DNA from: Paragonimus westermani
Lineage: Eukaryota; Platyhelminthes; Trematoda; Plagiorchiida; Troglotrematidae
Assembly: GCA_008508345.1 (NCBI GenBank)
Contig: QNGE01000408.1
Span: 186,001-250,000, forward strand
Reading direction: 5' to 3'
DNA length: 64,000 nt
Positions 1 to 9,943 of the stretch are shown here, piece by piece; positions within the stretch are counted from its first letter, which is position 1; each line of letters begins with the position of its first letter. The notes beneath the pieces are model-generated. The model saw only the letters and a list, made by a program, of their open reading frames with translations, did no database searches and was not told the DNA's origin. The position numbers and the translations under genes are program-made.

Positions 1-3000
1 AGCACCAACACAAACTGCTTCTACCCGAAGCGACTGAATCTGAATTTCAAAACTTCTGCAGGTTTTGAGGACGGTAAATAGGTTGATGAAAACAATCGTT
101 TGACTTTCCTTTGTTGTGATGAGGATGAATGTCGCTGTCTTACTTGTTGAATGACAAATTCAGAGTGAATACCTTGACCTGCGAACATTGTCTTCTGTTC
201 AATGACGCAATGATCCAGTGGCCAATTAACACAGACTTTCCTGAATTTTTTGCAACTGTATACATGGAATTTCTTATTTAGCAGATATGTAACTTGAACA
301 CTCCAGTTTCGCCTATTCGCTACGCTGTACTATATGTGCCGTGTACCTGTTTACGCGTGCACGTTTCTCTTGACCTTATTTAGCACTCATTATCTACGTT
401 CTCGTTCCGATCATTTTTAGGTCAATATATCCTTAGTAAGCAATAACCAAATAAACCGACAATCATTCAATAAGTTGAATCTCAAGTCTGGCAGTAACTA
501 CTCGTCCATCACACAGTACATGTGGTAGAACAGACATGCGTCGGTGAAAGTGTCCAAAACTCAAGAAGTCTGAACTAACCATTACACGAGATACCAAAAT
601 ATGTGAACGAAACTTTCTGAACTATTAAGGTATTCGAAGTGAGACGCTAAGCGCTCTGTGATGCAAAAGGAACGCAGAAGAATAGAAATACTGCACTAGA
701 GTGGGATATACTGCTTGTGACTACGGAACGAAACACCAGTGATGTGGTGCAATTTAAGAGTCTCATCGAGCGTGATTGTGTTTCAAAATGAGGTTTGTCT
801 CCGTCCGAACAAAGCAAACATGTTCCATTCTGTAGGTTTGAGTGGTTGCTGTCTATAAATGTGCTGTGTAGTTTCAAACATGAGTAAATAATGAACTTCG
901 AAGTTTGAGCGATTACTTTGTTTCAAGGCATACACATTATACTAAGTGGTTACTTAGCCAGACTAAGTAACTATAACGTCGGGAATGTTTTGTTTGTGAA
1001 ACTTCAACAATACTACTATAAGCATCGTAAAACACGAGGCTGATGCCGAGTATATGGAGATTTACTGAAGTCTTGTCTATTTACTTATATGCGAAGTCAG
1101 CAGAAGACCACTATGACCCGCTTTTACATCCCCATAACACTCACTGACCTAATTCAGCAGCCAGGTAAATTTTCGCCACGAAAACCATAACATGCACACA
1201 CAAGCCTTCAAAATCATTTTAAGTTAACCTATGCGCTCGGTTACCACAGAGTTTGAAATTTTGTAGGCAAATCTCAGTTATGAGGCGTTACACATGATGT
1301 TATCTGTGATATGATTAAAAGCGAAAATCGATTAAACTCTAGCTTAATTTTTTATTAGAGTTTTGTATAAACACTGAACAATCATACAATTCAGTTAGCA
1401 CAAAATCATATAGTAGTTCCAACGTACACTTGCACACGCGGCCACTGACACAGCAAGATAATTGTAAACACCTCCTGCCCAAATAGGCTAGGTTTCACAA
1501 TTATACAGCTAGACAACATGTATGGTACACCCCCACTTTCCCAAAAGTGATCAGGTCCTTGCAGCGTTGAAGAAACACACTTTAGACTTCAAAAAAGTGG
1601 CTGCCAATAGCTTCATACACACTTCAATGAAAACTTGTAGTTATCTGGGTAGACAAAATCATTCTCAGTTTTCAACACTCCACCTTTAAGAGTAAGCGAA
1701 TACGTGCACCGCAGCTCAACCATTCAAAGGATAAACATGAGAAAATTGTCTGAGTCCGGAAACTTGTGGTATCCGAACAGTTTAGGTATCCTGCAGATTC
1801 GTACTCTGAAATGAGGAACAATCTCTAATATCCACAGCTCTGATACACACAAGCCAGCAGTGAGTCATGTGAACTGAATACAACTCTACAGACATGCTGA
1901 ATGTTCAGAAGTGAACGCATGAAGGACACTCCCAGCACTAAGAAAAAGATGTTCCGGACTGCGATGTCGTCCTGAAAACAAACTGTCAGGTTCAAATGAA
2001 GACCTTCACGAATTTTTACGTCTTATCATTATTGAAAATCCGTCTTGAAAAATTACCCTGGTGCGGCAACCAAGCTTAGTCAAACACAAATCATGCACAA
2101 TAAACTTGTTCTGTCTTGCATTTGACTTTCAAATTACGGGTTGGTTGGAATTTTTGTAGTTATCTTATTTACCGTTTCACCTCTCAATATTATGCCTAGA
2201 TTTACTCTATCAATTCGTGACAGTGGAACGGGTGGTGCTCACATTAATAACTTTTGATCCTTACAAGAGAAATTCAAGTCTATTGCTTAACATATAGAGG
2301 AGGAACGATCTGTGACCCAGGACGTAAGTGAAGTATATTTGGAAAGTTGTGTGCCAATGGCTATCCCAATGCACGAGAGACCAAAGGGGCTTGTCGAAAA
2401 GCGTTACCGGTCATGAGATGAATAACCTCTTAACTGTCCCCATTGTTAGCAGTACACGCTTGAGACGTTTGATTAACATTTGGCCAGCTGCTTTTCTGTG
2501 TTTAGCTGTTTGAATCCAGTCTGTCATAGTTCAGTGCAGTGAAGATAAGCTGTCGTTTTGGTGTGAACCACTTGTTTGAATCAGTTCACCTGCAATTCAA
2601 GTGCTTATCCAAATGAACCACCGGACGCTGCCCGACATCTATTAGCAAGGACACCACCACACCCGCAAACAATACAGTTTTGAAATAAATGACAATGACC
2701 AGACGGTTGAAATTAATCAAGCATGACATTAGGCAAAGCTAGGGGATCTATTCACACGTACCTCTATACCCCCACAAAGCGGTGACATCTTCGTTTCACC
2801 AATTACATTGTCATGCGCGTTAGTGATCAGTTTGCCTGTCATTTTTAATAAGGACTGCATAACAAGCCCATATTCAGCACGTTTTAGTGGATGCCCCACT
2901 TCCTGCGGTTTACTCGTTGGTATGCTTTTGCCAAGCCAATCATGTGCCGACTGTCCATAACCTCTGTCCCGCTGCAAACACTCAGGTTCCAGAACAAAGG

Positions 3001-3169
3001 GCTCACCGAACGGTCACACCCACGAATCAGGTCCGGTGAACGAACGGACACAACACACCATCGAAACCACAGTCGGATTAGCAGATTGTGGGTGCGTGGG
3101 CGGTGTACGCGCATTTCCAGTGCGGTCGCACGGCCTCATCGGCCCAGTGCTTTGGCCACACCGGTCCAG
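1..3169. other. No supported gene
   Basis: I see no exon with matching splice borders, no tRNA and no recognisable repeat here. The region lies downstream of the last visible EGF exon on the minus strand, so the 3' end of that gene may be hidden in it. No reading frame with cysteine spacing or a coiled coil that would continue the protein could be picked out. Confidence 0.5.
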
Positions 3170-3291
3170 ACGCTACTCTACTCTAACCATGTCTCCAGTG
3201 TGTGCAAATGAACGGTATCTCCCTAACGGATTGTGCTATCACGGCAGTGTTCTCACCACACGATAGATAACAAAAGGCTGCATTCATGAAC
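3170..3291 (-). repeat. Inverted repeat copy A of an unnamed element
   Basis: Read on the complementary strand, the segment 4198-4336 matches this one. Across the 78-base core from the ATG at 3189 to TAG there are about 10 differences (roughly 87% identity), and the match runs on to the shared string gcattcatgaac. Copy B holds an extra stretch of about 17 bases containing the palindrome gtggtcgaccac, absent here. Because copy B is joined to a helix-turn-helix fragment on the plus strand, this copy probably represents the same element on the minus strand. A weak echo of the helix-turn-helix codons is visible just beyond 3291. The family is not recognised. Confidence 0.7.
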
Positions 3292-4005
3292 GAAACGCAT
3301 TTACAAGTCACTAAACCTAAATTTTTCCTGAGAATCTCGGACACGTCAAATTGTGTTTCTAGATTCATCACGCCATTTGTGGACTCTGTCAGTCATGCTG
3401 TGAAAACAATAAGCATCGTTTGACAAATCTCAGTTTTGTAGCCTCGTAACTGAGCCGTGTCATTACGCTTCCTGTCAAAATGTCTTATTTGACCACTTTA
3501 TCTGTGATCAAGACAATTGTTGCGTTACCGAGATTCAAGTGGACAGCTCGTTCAAAATTGCTGTCCAGGTTGAGGTGTTTTGTTCTCTGCAAACCTACGT
3601 CGTCCGGAAAAACGATATAACCGTTTAGTTTGGGTCGACACAAAACATCCACACCGTACGGGTTTTGATTAAGTGACTACGAACCATAATTACATGTTGA
3701 CACATATGAGTACTGATGAAACTGGGAGGTGCAATGGGCGTATGCACCCCTTGCAAGTAGCGTGTTTATTCGCAGACTGAGTTCTTTAGGATTGTATAGA
3801 CTGTACGTGTAGATGCTTCTGGTGACAGCTTAAAGTCGATACTTTCATTTCACCTAAGGCAAGACGGACTTGTGCGTCGTGGGGTGACTAATTCGATCTC
3901 TGTGTGTGTTCACGTTGAACTATGCTGGACCAGACTATTCTTTGTCCACTTGACCGGATAGCAGTCGCACACAAATTGGTCTGAACGAGTTTATTATGCT
4001 GGAAT
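3292..4005. other. Spacer between the two inverted copies
   Basis: No gene is seen. The first 70 bases may be an eroded continuation of the minus-strand element of copy A. The rest has no recognisable content. Confidence 0.4.
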
Positions 4006-4017
4006 CAGATCACTGTT

Positions 4018-4284
4018 TTGGAACGTGCCGCTGTTCTGACAGCTGAGCAGCACATTGAACTAGCCTTTATTTGTGCCAACTGTGGTGAAAAGGTGTTGGG
4101 GACCAACAGGCGTTTTAGTACAAAGCACGTGGATGCGCGATCGATTACCCGTAAATCAGTTCGAAGGCTGGTGAAAAAGTTTGTTGCAACGGGGGATGTT
4201 CATGAATGCAAAGATGTGGTCGACCACAGCTTTTTATTATCTATCGTGTGGCGAGAAAACTGCCATGATAGCGCAATCCGTTAG
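4018..4284 (+). mobile_element. Helix-turn-helix fragment of a DNA transposon-like element
   Basis: An open frame of 88 codons without an ATG at its start (the first listed codon is TTG) encodes a peptide beginning around LTAEQHIELAF. It continues with the pattern RRFSTKH, then ITRKSVRRLVKKFVATGDV. That resembles the N-terminal helix-turn-helix (DUF4817-type) found in Tc1/mariner-like and related transposon proteins: a leading EEKxxxxxxY-like helix, an RxF step and a final VxRxVKKFxxTG helix. The last third overlaps repeat copy B and is probably out of its original frame. No DDE catalytic domain is visible nearby. It is likely a dead fragment. Similarity was judged by eye only. Confidence 0.45.
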
Positions 4285-4336
4285 GTAGATAACTTCCATT
4301 TGCACACACTGACGACATGGTTAGAATAGAGTGATT
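4198..4336 (+). repeat. Inverted repeat copy B of the unnamed element
   Basis: This is the partner of 3170-3291, in the opposite orientation about 0.9 kb away. It starts at gttcatgaatgc, includes a 12-bp perfect palindrome gtggtcgaccac near 4216 that copy A lacks, and ends near ctctattctaacc read backwards. The two copies could fold into an imperfect stem of about 100 bp if transcribed together. Positions of substitutions are not concentrated in third codon positions, so there is no sign that the short shared reading frame is selected. Confidence 0.7.
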
Positions 4337-5300
4337 GGCCCAACGGACGAGGAATGACAGGTGAGAAACCCCCTGAGAGAAGGCGTGGGACACACGCGCA
4401 AACCGGGCCGAAGTGCACACGACGTGTGAGCGGAAATCGGGGGGTGGTGGGTGTTGTGGAGCGGAATTCTAGCTCAAACGCGAGTGCGCGCGTAGCATGG
4501 GGACCAGCGAGTTGGACAATAAGGGTCGTATTTTATTGGACGCCTTTTTCGCTGTAATAATTTAGACCAGACTAAGTGACGCTCTAGAAGGGTCAGAAAA
4601 CACCACGTACGAGGGATCCCGGGAGACGATAGAAATGAGAGCACTATCGCACGGATACATTGGATTCTCATTACCTAGCGAATCATAGCAGACAGAGCAT
4701 TCTGTTTTCTGCAAAGTTTCCCAGAATAAATCTTAGTGCCTGTTATCATGGCTACCGAAACCTGCAATTGTATGGAAATAAAAAGTTGTCGCATTTCCTA
4801 CGGTCCTTTTTGTCGTCGGTCATCTTGGCCGATGAACATGGAATTAACCGACATCTGACTGGCTCCCCGAACCTTGGAGATGTTCGGTGAAAAAATGACT
4901 GGTGGTCAACACGTGGTAATATTGACTTTGAAAATTCATGGGTGTAACAGTTTGATGTGATTTTATCGAGAAGTAAATTTTCTTACAGTCTGGTTTTCAT
5001 GATATGGCGGTAAATTCCAGGCCATCTATTACCGTCAGTGTTCAACAGTGTATTGACTGCCGTTTTTAAGCATTTGAGTTATTGAGCCTCACTAGATCAA
5101 AGGAGCTATTGTGGATCCTTTGTTTATTCAGAGAATTTATGACATCATTTGCACTATACTAACAATAATCCCAGTTGTGAAACAGTGTCTCCCCGATATA
5201 AAAACGCTGTTAATTGAACAAACTGGTATAGCGGGCGCATTTACAACAGAGGTAACGCATGTGAACGACATTCCATATTCAATATAGACTACAGACTCAC
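4337..5300. other. No supported gene
   Basis: Nothing recognised. The section directly below 5301 is taken as the intron that follows the last visible EGF exon on the minus strand. Confidence 0.45.
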
Positions 5301-5426
5301 AGGGAACACACGATATTTTATCCGGAGCAAGCATCATGTCCGACGGACAAGCACATCGATAACCTCCTGGTAGATTTTCACAAAAGTACATGCATCCGCC
5401 GCGTCTGTGTTTACATTCGTCGATGT
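5301..5426 (-). CDS. Calcium-binding EGF exon of an EGFL7/MEGF6-like gene
   Basis: This 126-bp internal exon (42 codons) begins after a CCGCAG acceptor and ends before GTGAGT. It reads (G)AC ATC GAC GAA TGT and so on, a phase 1 to phase 1 exon. The peptide starts DIDECKHRRGGC and continues with xFCENLPGGYRCACP and a final DKISCV, giving the six cysteines of an EGF domain. The DIDEC start and the N plus aromatic positions mark a calcium-binding EGF. The RRGGC..xC.N..G.Y.C.C pattern resembles the cbEGF of vertebrate EGFL7. Product: part of a secreted or extracellular-matrix multi-EGF protein. It is the most 3' exon found and the gene must continue, since the exon ends mid-codon. The gypsy element lies in the intron upstream. 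The domain is confident; the gene identity is inference. Confidence 0.85.
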
Positions 5427-6102
5427 CTGCGGTTAAATTTGGAGCAAAGTGCAAAATTATAGAGTCAAATTAAAAAATTCCAAAGAGAACTACGTATGTT
5501 GATAATATCTGATTGTGCGCTGGTTGAAGAGTTATGTGATCAAAGTGTGCAACCATAACAACGATACCCATGTTCCGATTGAAAAAGCTGGTGAACAACC
5601 TAAACACCTAGACTTTCAAATTTGATGTGTATTAGAGGGTAATGATAGATCAAAATAAAGCGGGAATACGTGAGAAGTGAAAACCATGGAAACTCATGAA
5701 GATAGCTTAAACCTACGGTTACGTGCTTGTCACTATCTGAGATCCGCTGCCACGAAGACGGTAGTGGACGGTAGTGCATATGATAACCCAAAGACAACTC
5801 CCAAAGTTATTCAGCAGTTCTGTCGAGGTTTGGGTGCCCCTAAATATGCCATCAACCGGCAATCTTGGTATTTCTTTCAGATGTTAATAAAAGCATTGGA
5901 GACTGCACACTTCGGAAGATATTCCATCATCGTACACAGTGGGCACTGTTCAGTCAGTGTAGACTGTGTAGCTTAGCGAACTTAATTAACGGTTATGAAC
6001 TTGAGGAGTTTCAACAATAAAGGATTAATGCGTAATCTATCGCCAGTCAACATAAGTATGATAAACGATTCATTTCACAAATTTGCTGTATAGGTGAAGT
6101 CA
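5427..6102. other. Intron sequence
   Basis: Part of the 7.1-kb intron (5427-12573, minus-strand gene) that carries the LTR element and the SINE. No other content recognised. Confidence 0.5.
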
Positions 6103-6106
6103 CTAG
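6103..6106. repeat. Target site duplication, left copy (ctag)
   Basis: The four bases directly outside the 3' LTR equal the four bases outside the 5' LTR at 9940-9943, as expected for integration of a Ty3/gypsy element. Confidence 0.75.
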
Positions 6107-6412
6107 TGTTGTGAATCCAGAAGGCGGACGACACAAAGGTTGCCTTATTGGATAAACCAATACACTACTTGAGCCTCTCAACGGGACTAAGAACAAAAAC
6201 ACTCATTTGCACACCGCACTCTTCTGAGGACGCTCCAGTCGTTTTGGACACCATGTCTCAATACCGTCATGTGGCGACAGCCATTAAATGTCATTCTGCC
6301 TTCCAACGATCCTTCCCATATCTCTCCTGTATTTATCCTGCGATAATTTCGATCCATGCGGCTACTGAATAGTGGTGTGAGTAGTATGGTGCGACCGTCT
6401 ATCCTCACCACG
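6107..6412 (-). repeat. 3' LTR
   Basis: This 306-bp LTR matches 9650-9939 almost throughout. On the plus strand it starts tgttgtgaatcc. In element orientation it begins CGTGGTGAGG where the other LTR begins TGTGGTGAGG, so the terminal TG has mutated to CG. It carries about 16 bases more than its partner just after agaaca, plus scattered substitutions, so the insertion is not recent. Confidence 0.93.
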
Positions 6413-6425
6413 CTCCTACCCCCTC
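6413..6425 (-). other. Polypurine tract of the LTR element
   Basis: Read on the minus strand, GAGGGGGTAGGAG lies immediately before the 3' LTR. This is the position and composition of the plus-strand primer site in LTR retrotransposons. One T interrupts the purines. Confidence 0.75.
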
Positions 6426-6430
6426 AAAGA

Positions 6431-7104
6431 TTATTCCAGTCGTAACAAAAAGCGTTCGGGTTCTCTTAGTTCTCTCAACGATCTGCGTGCCGGCCTCGGT
6501 GCTGTTGACGCAAATGGTGGGCATTCTCTTCTGATCGGAGTGTCGTACCATTTACAAAGCTGGTTTCCGTGAACTCGATGTTGATTTTTCTCAATATTCA
6601 TCATGTACACTGGGCAACGACGCTCAACTACTAAATACGGTCCCCTCCACTTTGCCAGGAACTTCTTAGATCCGGGTCCTGTTGTCCCCGCGCTCCGCCG
6701 GTCTCTGTATTTGACCTTAGATCCAGGTTCAAACACAGTCCTCCGACCCGATAACCTCGCAGTTGATTGCTCCTCAGAAGTTTCTTGTGTGTTTTTCACA
6801 TTTCGGTTGGCTGATCTCCAAGATTCCGCTAATTCACGCGCGCTCATCCGTCGGTCTCCCCATAAACCAATCTCCGGATGGACTGGCAAGCGTGGCACAC
6901 GCCCATACATTAGCTCGAATGGCGACTTTTTCGTTGTCCCTTGCGGCGAACAGCGGTGGGCCAACAGAATCAACGGTAACGTTTCCTTCCAGCTTCCCCC
7001 TTTCGCAGCCAACCATTCCTTGATTGTGCGATTGTTCCTCTCTGTCAATCCGTTTGATTGAGGATGGTATGGAGTTGTGCGTATTTTCTTGATTCCCAAA
7101 CGCT
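6431..7104 (-). pseudogene. Integrase, C-terminal half (Ty3/gypsy pol)
   Basis: The frame is open from the N gap to a stop at 6431, about 223 codons. It starts inside the catalytic core: TTPYHPQSNGLTERNNRT carries the third acidic residue (E) of the D,D-35-E triad in its usual context. It continues through a Pro/Arg-rich linker to KWRGPYLV, the GPY/F module of the integrase C-terminal domain. The zinc-binding H2C2 region and the two Asp residues fall in the gap. The protein would splice viral-type cDNA into host DNA, but the copy is incomplete. The end lies only a few bases from the polypurine tract. Confidence 0.9.
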
Positions 7105-7613
7105 NNNNNNNNNNNNNNNNNNNNNNNNNNNNNNNNNNNNNNNNNNNNNNNNNNNNNNNNNNNNNNNNNNNNNNNNNNNNNNNNNNNNNNNNNNNNNNNN
7201 NNNNNNNNNNNNNNNNNNNNNNNNNNNNNNNNNNNNNNNNNNNNNNNNNNNNNNNNNNNNNNNNNNNNNNNNNNNNNNNNNNNNNNNNNNNNNNNNNNNN
7301 NNNNNNNNNNNNNNNNNNNNNNNNNNNNNNNNNNNNNNNNNNNNNNNNNNNNNNNNNNNNNNNNNNNNNNNNNNNNNNNNNNNNNNNNNNNNNNNNNNNN
7401 NNNNNNNNNNNNNNNNNNNNNNNNNNNNNNNNNNNNNNNNNNNNNNNNNNNNNNNNNNNNNNNNNNNNNNNNNNNNNNNNNNNNNNNNNNNNNNNNNNNN
7501 NNNNNNNNNNNNNNNNNNNNNNNNNNNNNNNNNNNNNNNNNNNNNNNNNNNNNNNNNNNNNNNNNNNNNNNNNNNNNNNNNNNNNNNNNNNNNNNNNNNN
7601 NNNNNNNNNNNNN
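7105..7613. other. Assembly gap (509 N)
   Basis: A run of Ns replaces the end of RT, RNase H and the first part of integrase. Frames on the two sides differ, but with an unknown gap length this says nothing about a frameshift. Confidence 1.
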
Positions 7614-8994
7614 TTTTGATGAAGCGGCTGTAGAACCCAACGCGACCGAGAAACTGTCTCAGCGTCCTCTTCGAAGTTGGCACCGGAATAGTCTCGATTG
7701 TCAGCAGTTTCTCGGGCAGTGACTGGACCTCCCCCTGACCGACCTTGTGACCGAGCAGTATTGCCGTTTGTTTCGCCAGTTGAGACTTTGAACTATTGAG
7801 TCGGAGGCCGGCTTTTTCGATCTAATGCAGCGCCGCCGAAACGTGCATTGTATGTTCTGTCTCATTTATGCTGTAAATGACAATATCGTCTCCGTAGACA
7901 ACAGTGTTGCTCACTTCGCCCAACACCTTCAGCATCAGCCGTCTGAACGTGAAAGGGGCGCCTGACAGTCCGAACGGCATCCGCTTGAAGCGGTATTGCT
8001 TTTCGCCCACTGTGAACGCTGTTTTATCTCGGTCCGATTGTTTGATCGGGACCTGCCAATGTCCGGACCGTGAGTCAAACACTGTAAACACCCCGGCGTC
8101 CTGCAGCTTGTCAAAAATCTCCACCACCGACGGTACTGCTACGACTTTATTGATCGTTATCTCGTTCAGCCGCCTGAAATAGACACAAAATCGAAATTTA
8201 CCGTTAGGCTTCTTTACCAACAAGACAGGAGAATTGAACGGGCTGTCCGCCTCCTCGATGATTTCTTTTTTCAGCATGTTCTTCACTTGTCGTTCAAGTT
8301 CCGCCTGCAAGTGCACTGGAATTCTTCGGGGTCCGAATGGTCGGATTCGCTTCGATTCGGTGGGGATTCCGTGTTCAACCCAGTCACAATAGCCATACGG
8401 GTCCTGATCCGTAGTGAGCAATCCTTGAAACTTGCGTATCACTTCGTTCAGCAACTGATTGTCACAAGTTGGCCTCGCTCTGGGTACGTTCACTTCGATT
8501 TGTTCAAACTGGGTTTTGCGTTTTCTCACTAGTGGAACCACCCCATACTTCGTTACCAGTTTATCATGCTTCGAATTGATCACGGCCTCAACGTGGTCAA
8601 GAAAATCCGCCCCCAAGATAGTCTGACGTGCGTCGGGAGCAATGACGAACGGTTGTTTGACTACATGACCATCGTTTCTAACACCATATTCTGCCAGACC
8701 ATCAACTTTCAGAGTAAACCCACCGATCGTTCGGACCACCATCGCACACGGCTGCACAATCTTTCCTGACCTCTGCCCAGTCAACGAAATGGCAGCCCCA
8801 GTGTCAATCAAACAGTACTCCAAGCTACCATTGACTTCTAACCTAGCCTGAACCGCTGTCTTATCAACCTCCCCTATTACCGGATTTCCCTTCCCAAATA
8901 AAGAACAATCGACGAAACGTTTATTTATGTACGACCTTTTCTTGCCGAGTGGGAAAATCTTCTCCAGTGTCCACGCCTTCCGCATCCATAACAA
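7614..8994 (-). pseudogene. Pol: retropepsin and reverse transcriptase
   Basis: The open part (8994-7822, 390 codons) starts without an ATG and is open further 5', overlapping gag in the -1 frame. An aspartic protease is shown by LIDTGA at about residue 62 and ILGAD at 126. The RT follows: SPFNSPVLLVKKPNGKFRFC, the motif-A aspartate in FDSRSGHWQ at about 306, MPFGLSGAP, and the catalytic YGDD at 367-370. Oddities: the usual VDYR after FC reads VYFR. A TAG at 7822-7824 interrupts the frame, after which IEKAGLRLN and LRQFLGRVGFYSRFIK (RT thumb/connection) continue in the same frame into the N gap. One stop in otherwise intact coding suggests modest age. Confidence 0.93.
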
Positions 8995-9011
8995 ATGTCG
9001 CCACGGCTCTC
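8925..9011 (-). pseudogene. Gag zinc knuckle, beyond a gag stop
   Basis: In the gag frame, downstream of the TAG at 9012-9014, the sequence reads CYGCGRRGHWRRFS. This is a CCHC knuckle (CX2CX4HX4C) whose last Cys codon is TCC (Ser) instead of TGC. The frame ends at TAA 8925-8927. The knuckle is the nucleic-acid-binding part of Gag, so the TAG cuts Gag just before it. Pol overlaps this stretch in the -1 frame. Confidence 0.75.
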
Positions 9012-9623
9012 CTACTTTTTCACCTTCAAAACCGCCACTTCCTGAGTCAACATTTCCATCGCGCTTCGAAGGTCATTCAGTTCACTCGGTCCACTTGCCT
9101 CCACCTCGTTGACTGTCGCGGCATTTTCTGCAGGCAATTGTCGAGCTGCATCGGCCAACTGTTCCAGCGTCATGGGCTGTGTGATGAGAGTAACTCTGAG
9201 CTGATCCCGGAATGTTGGTGGCACTCCGTCCAAGAACTGTGCCGTCAGCAGGCGTTGTTCTGAGTCCTGGTTCAAATGTGGCAGGGCTCTAGACAACGCT
9301 GCCCGCGGGGACATGGCGTGGACCAGAGCGTCGTCTCTTGGTCCAAGCCGGGCGCCATTGAACCGCCCGATCGCCTCCTGGCAGTCGGCGGGGCTGTTGA
9401 ACCTGGCGATCAGCATCCCCTTTGCGGCAGCCCACTTCAGCTTCGCAGGGCCCCTTCGCGCCGCATCTAGCACCGCCTTCGCCTTGCCCTTGAGCAGCAT
9501 CCGCAGGGCCGCCAGCTTCGCCCGGTCCGCCTTCACTCCGACCGCTTCCGCCACGTCCTCGAATTCCTCCAGGAAACTCCGAAAATCCCCTTCCTCAAAT
9601 GGCTGTGGCCACGGGATCTTCAT
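9012..9623 (-). pseudogene. Gag (capsid region) of the gypsy element
   Basis: The open frame starts upstream inside the LTR, but the first Met after the primer site is at 9621-9623, beginning MKIPWPQPFEEGDF. This is the natural start and gives about 203 codons. The capsid-like part shows FRSFLEEFEDVAEAVG and later LLTAQFLDGVPPTFRDQLR, a typical helical gag core, then a coiled C-terminal stretch ending VLKVKK before TAG. It would form the particle that houses reverse transcription. See the zinc-knuckle entry for what lies past the stop. GC content is clearly higher than in the surrounding intron, as expected of inserted coding DNA. Confidence 0.85.
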
Positions 9624-9635
9624 CCCCGTATCCTG

Positions 9636-9647
9636 GTCACGGCACCA
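9636..9647 (-). other. Primer binding site matching tRNA-His
   Basis: The minus strand reads TGGTGCCGTGAC two bases inside the 5' LTR. Twelve bases complement the 3' end of eukaryotic tRNA-His (GTCACGGCACCA), and the following bases partly extend the match. This tRNA would prime minus-strand cDNA. Assignment is from memory of the tRNA 3' end. Confidence 0.7.
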
Positions 9648-9649
9648 AT

Positions 9650-9939
9650 TGTTGTGAATCCAGAAGGCGGATGACAAAAAGGTTGCCTTATTGGAGAAAC
9701 CAATACATTACTTAAGCCTCTCAACAGGACTAAGAACACACCGCACTCTTTTGAGGACGCTCCAGTCGTTTTGGACACCATGTCTCAATACCGTCATGTG
9801 GCGACAGCCATTAAATGTCATTCTGTCTTCCAACGATCCTTCCCATATCTCTCCCGTATTTATCCCGCGATCATTTCGATCCATGCGGCTACTGAATAGT
9901 GGTGTGAGTAGTATGGTGCGACCGTCTATCCTCACCACA
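9650..9939 (-). repeat. 5' LTR
   Basis: This 290-bp LTR has proper TG...CA ends in element orientation (TGTGGTGAGG ... TTCACAACA). It would contain the element promoter, but no TATA box was singled out. It lacks the roughly 16 extra bases seen in the other LTR. Confidence 0.93.
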
Positions 9940-9943
9940 CTAG
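9940..9943. repeat. Target site duplication, right copy (ctag)
   Basis: Matches 6103-6106 just outside the opposite LTR. Confidence 0.75.

Larger units (their letters stand above)
6103..9943 (-). mobile_element. Ty3/gypsy LTR retrotransposon, defective copy
   Basis: The element runs right to left. Order on the minus strand: 5' LTR, tRNA-His-type primer site, gag with zinc knuckle, protease, reverse transcriptase, N gap, integrase, polypurine tract, 3' LTR. Protease-RT-integrase order with a GPY module defines Ty3/gypsy (Metaviridae). A 4-bp direct repeat, ctag, flanks it. The gag frame has a stop before the zinc knuckle, and pol has an in-frame TAG at the end of the RT palm. The visible length of 3.8 kb is short for the family: RNase H and the first half of integrase would need far more than the 509 Ns given, so either the gap is under-sized or the copy has an internal deletion. 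It sits in an intron, in the same orientation as the host gene. Clade not assigned. Confidence 0.95.

Noticed and set aside
9012..9677. Gag start inside the LTR at 9677
   Set aside because: The first 18 codons are LTR and primer site; the Met at 9621-9623 is the natural start.
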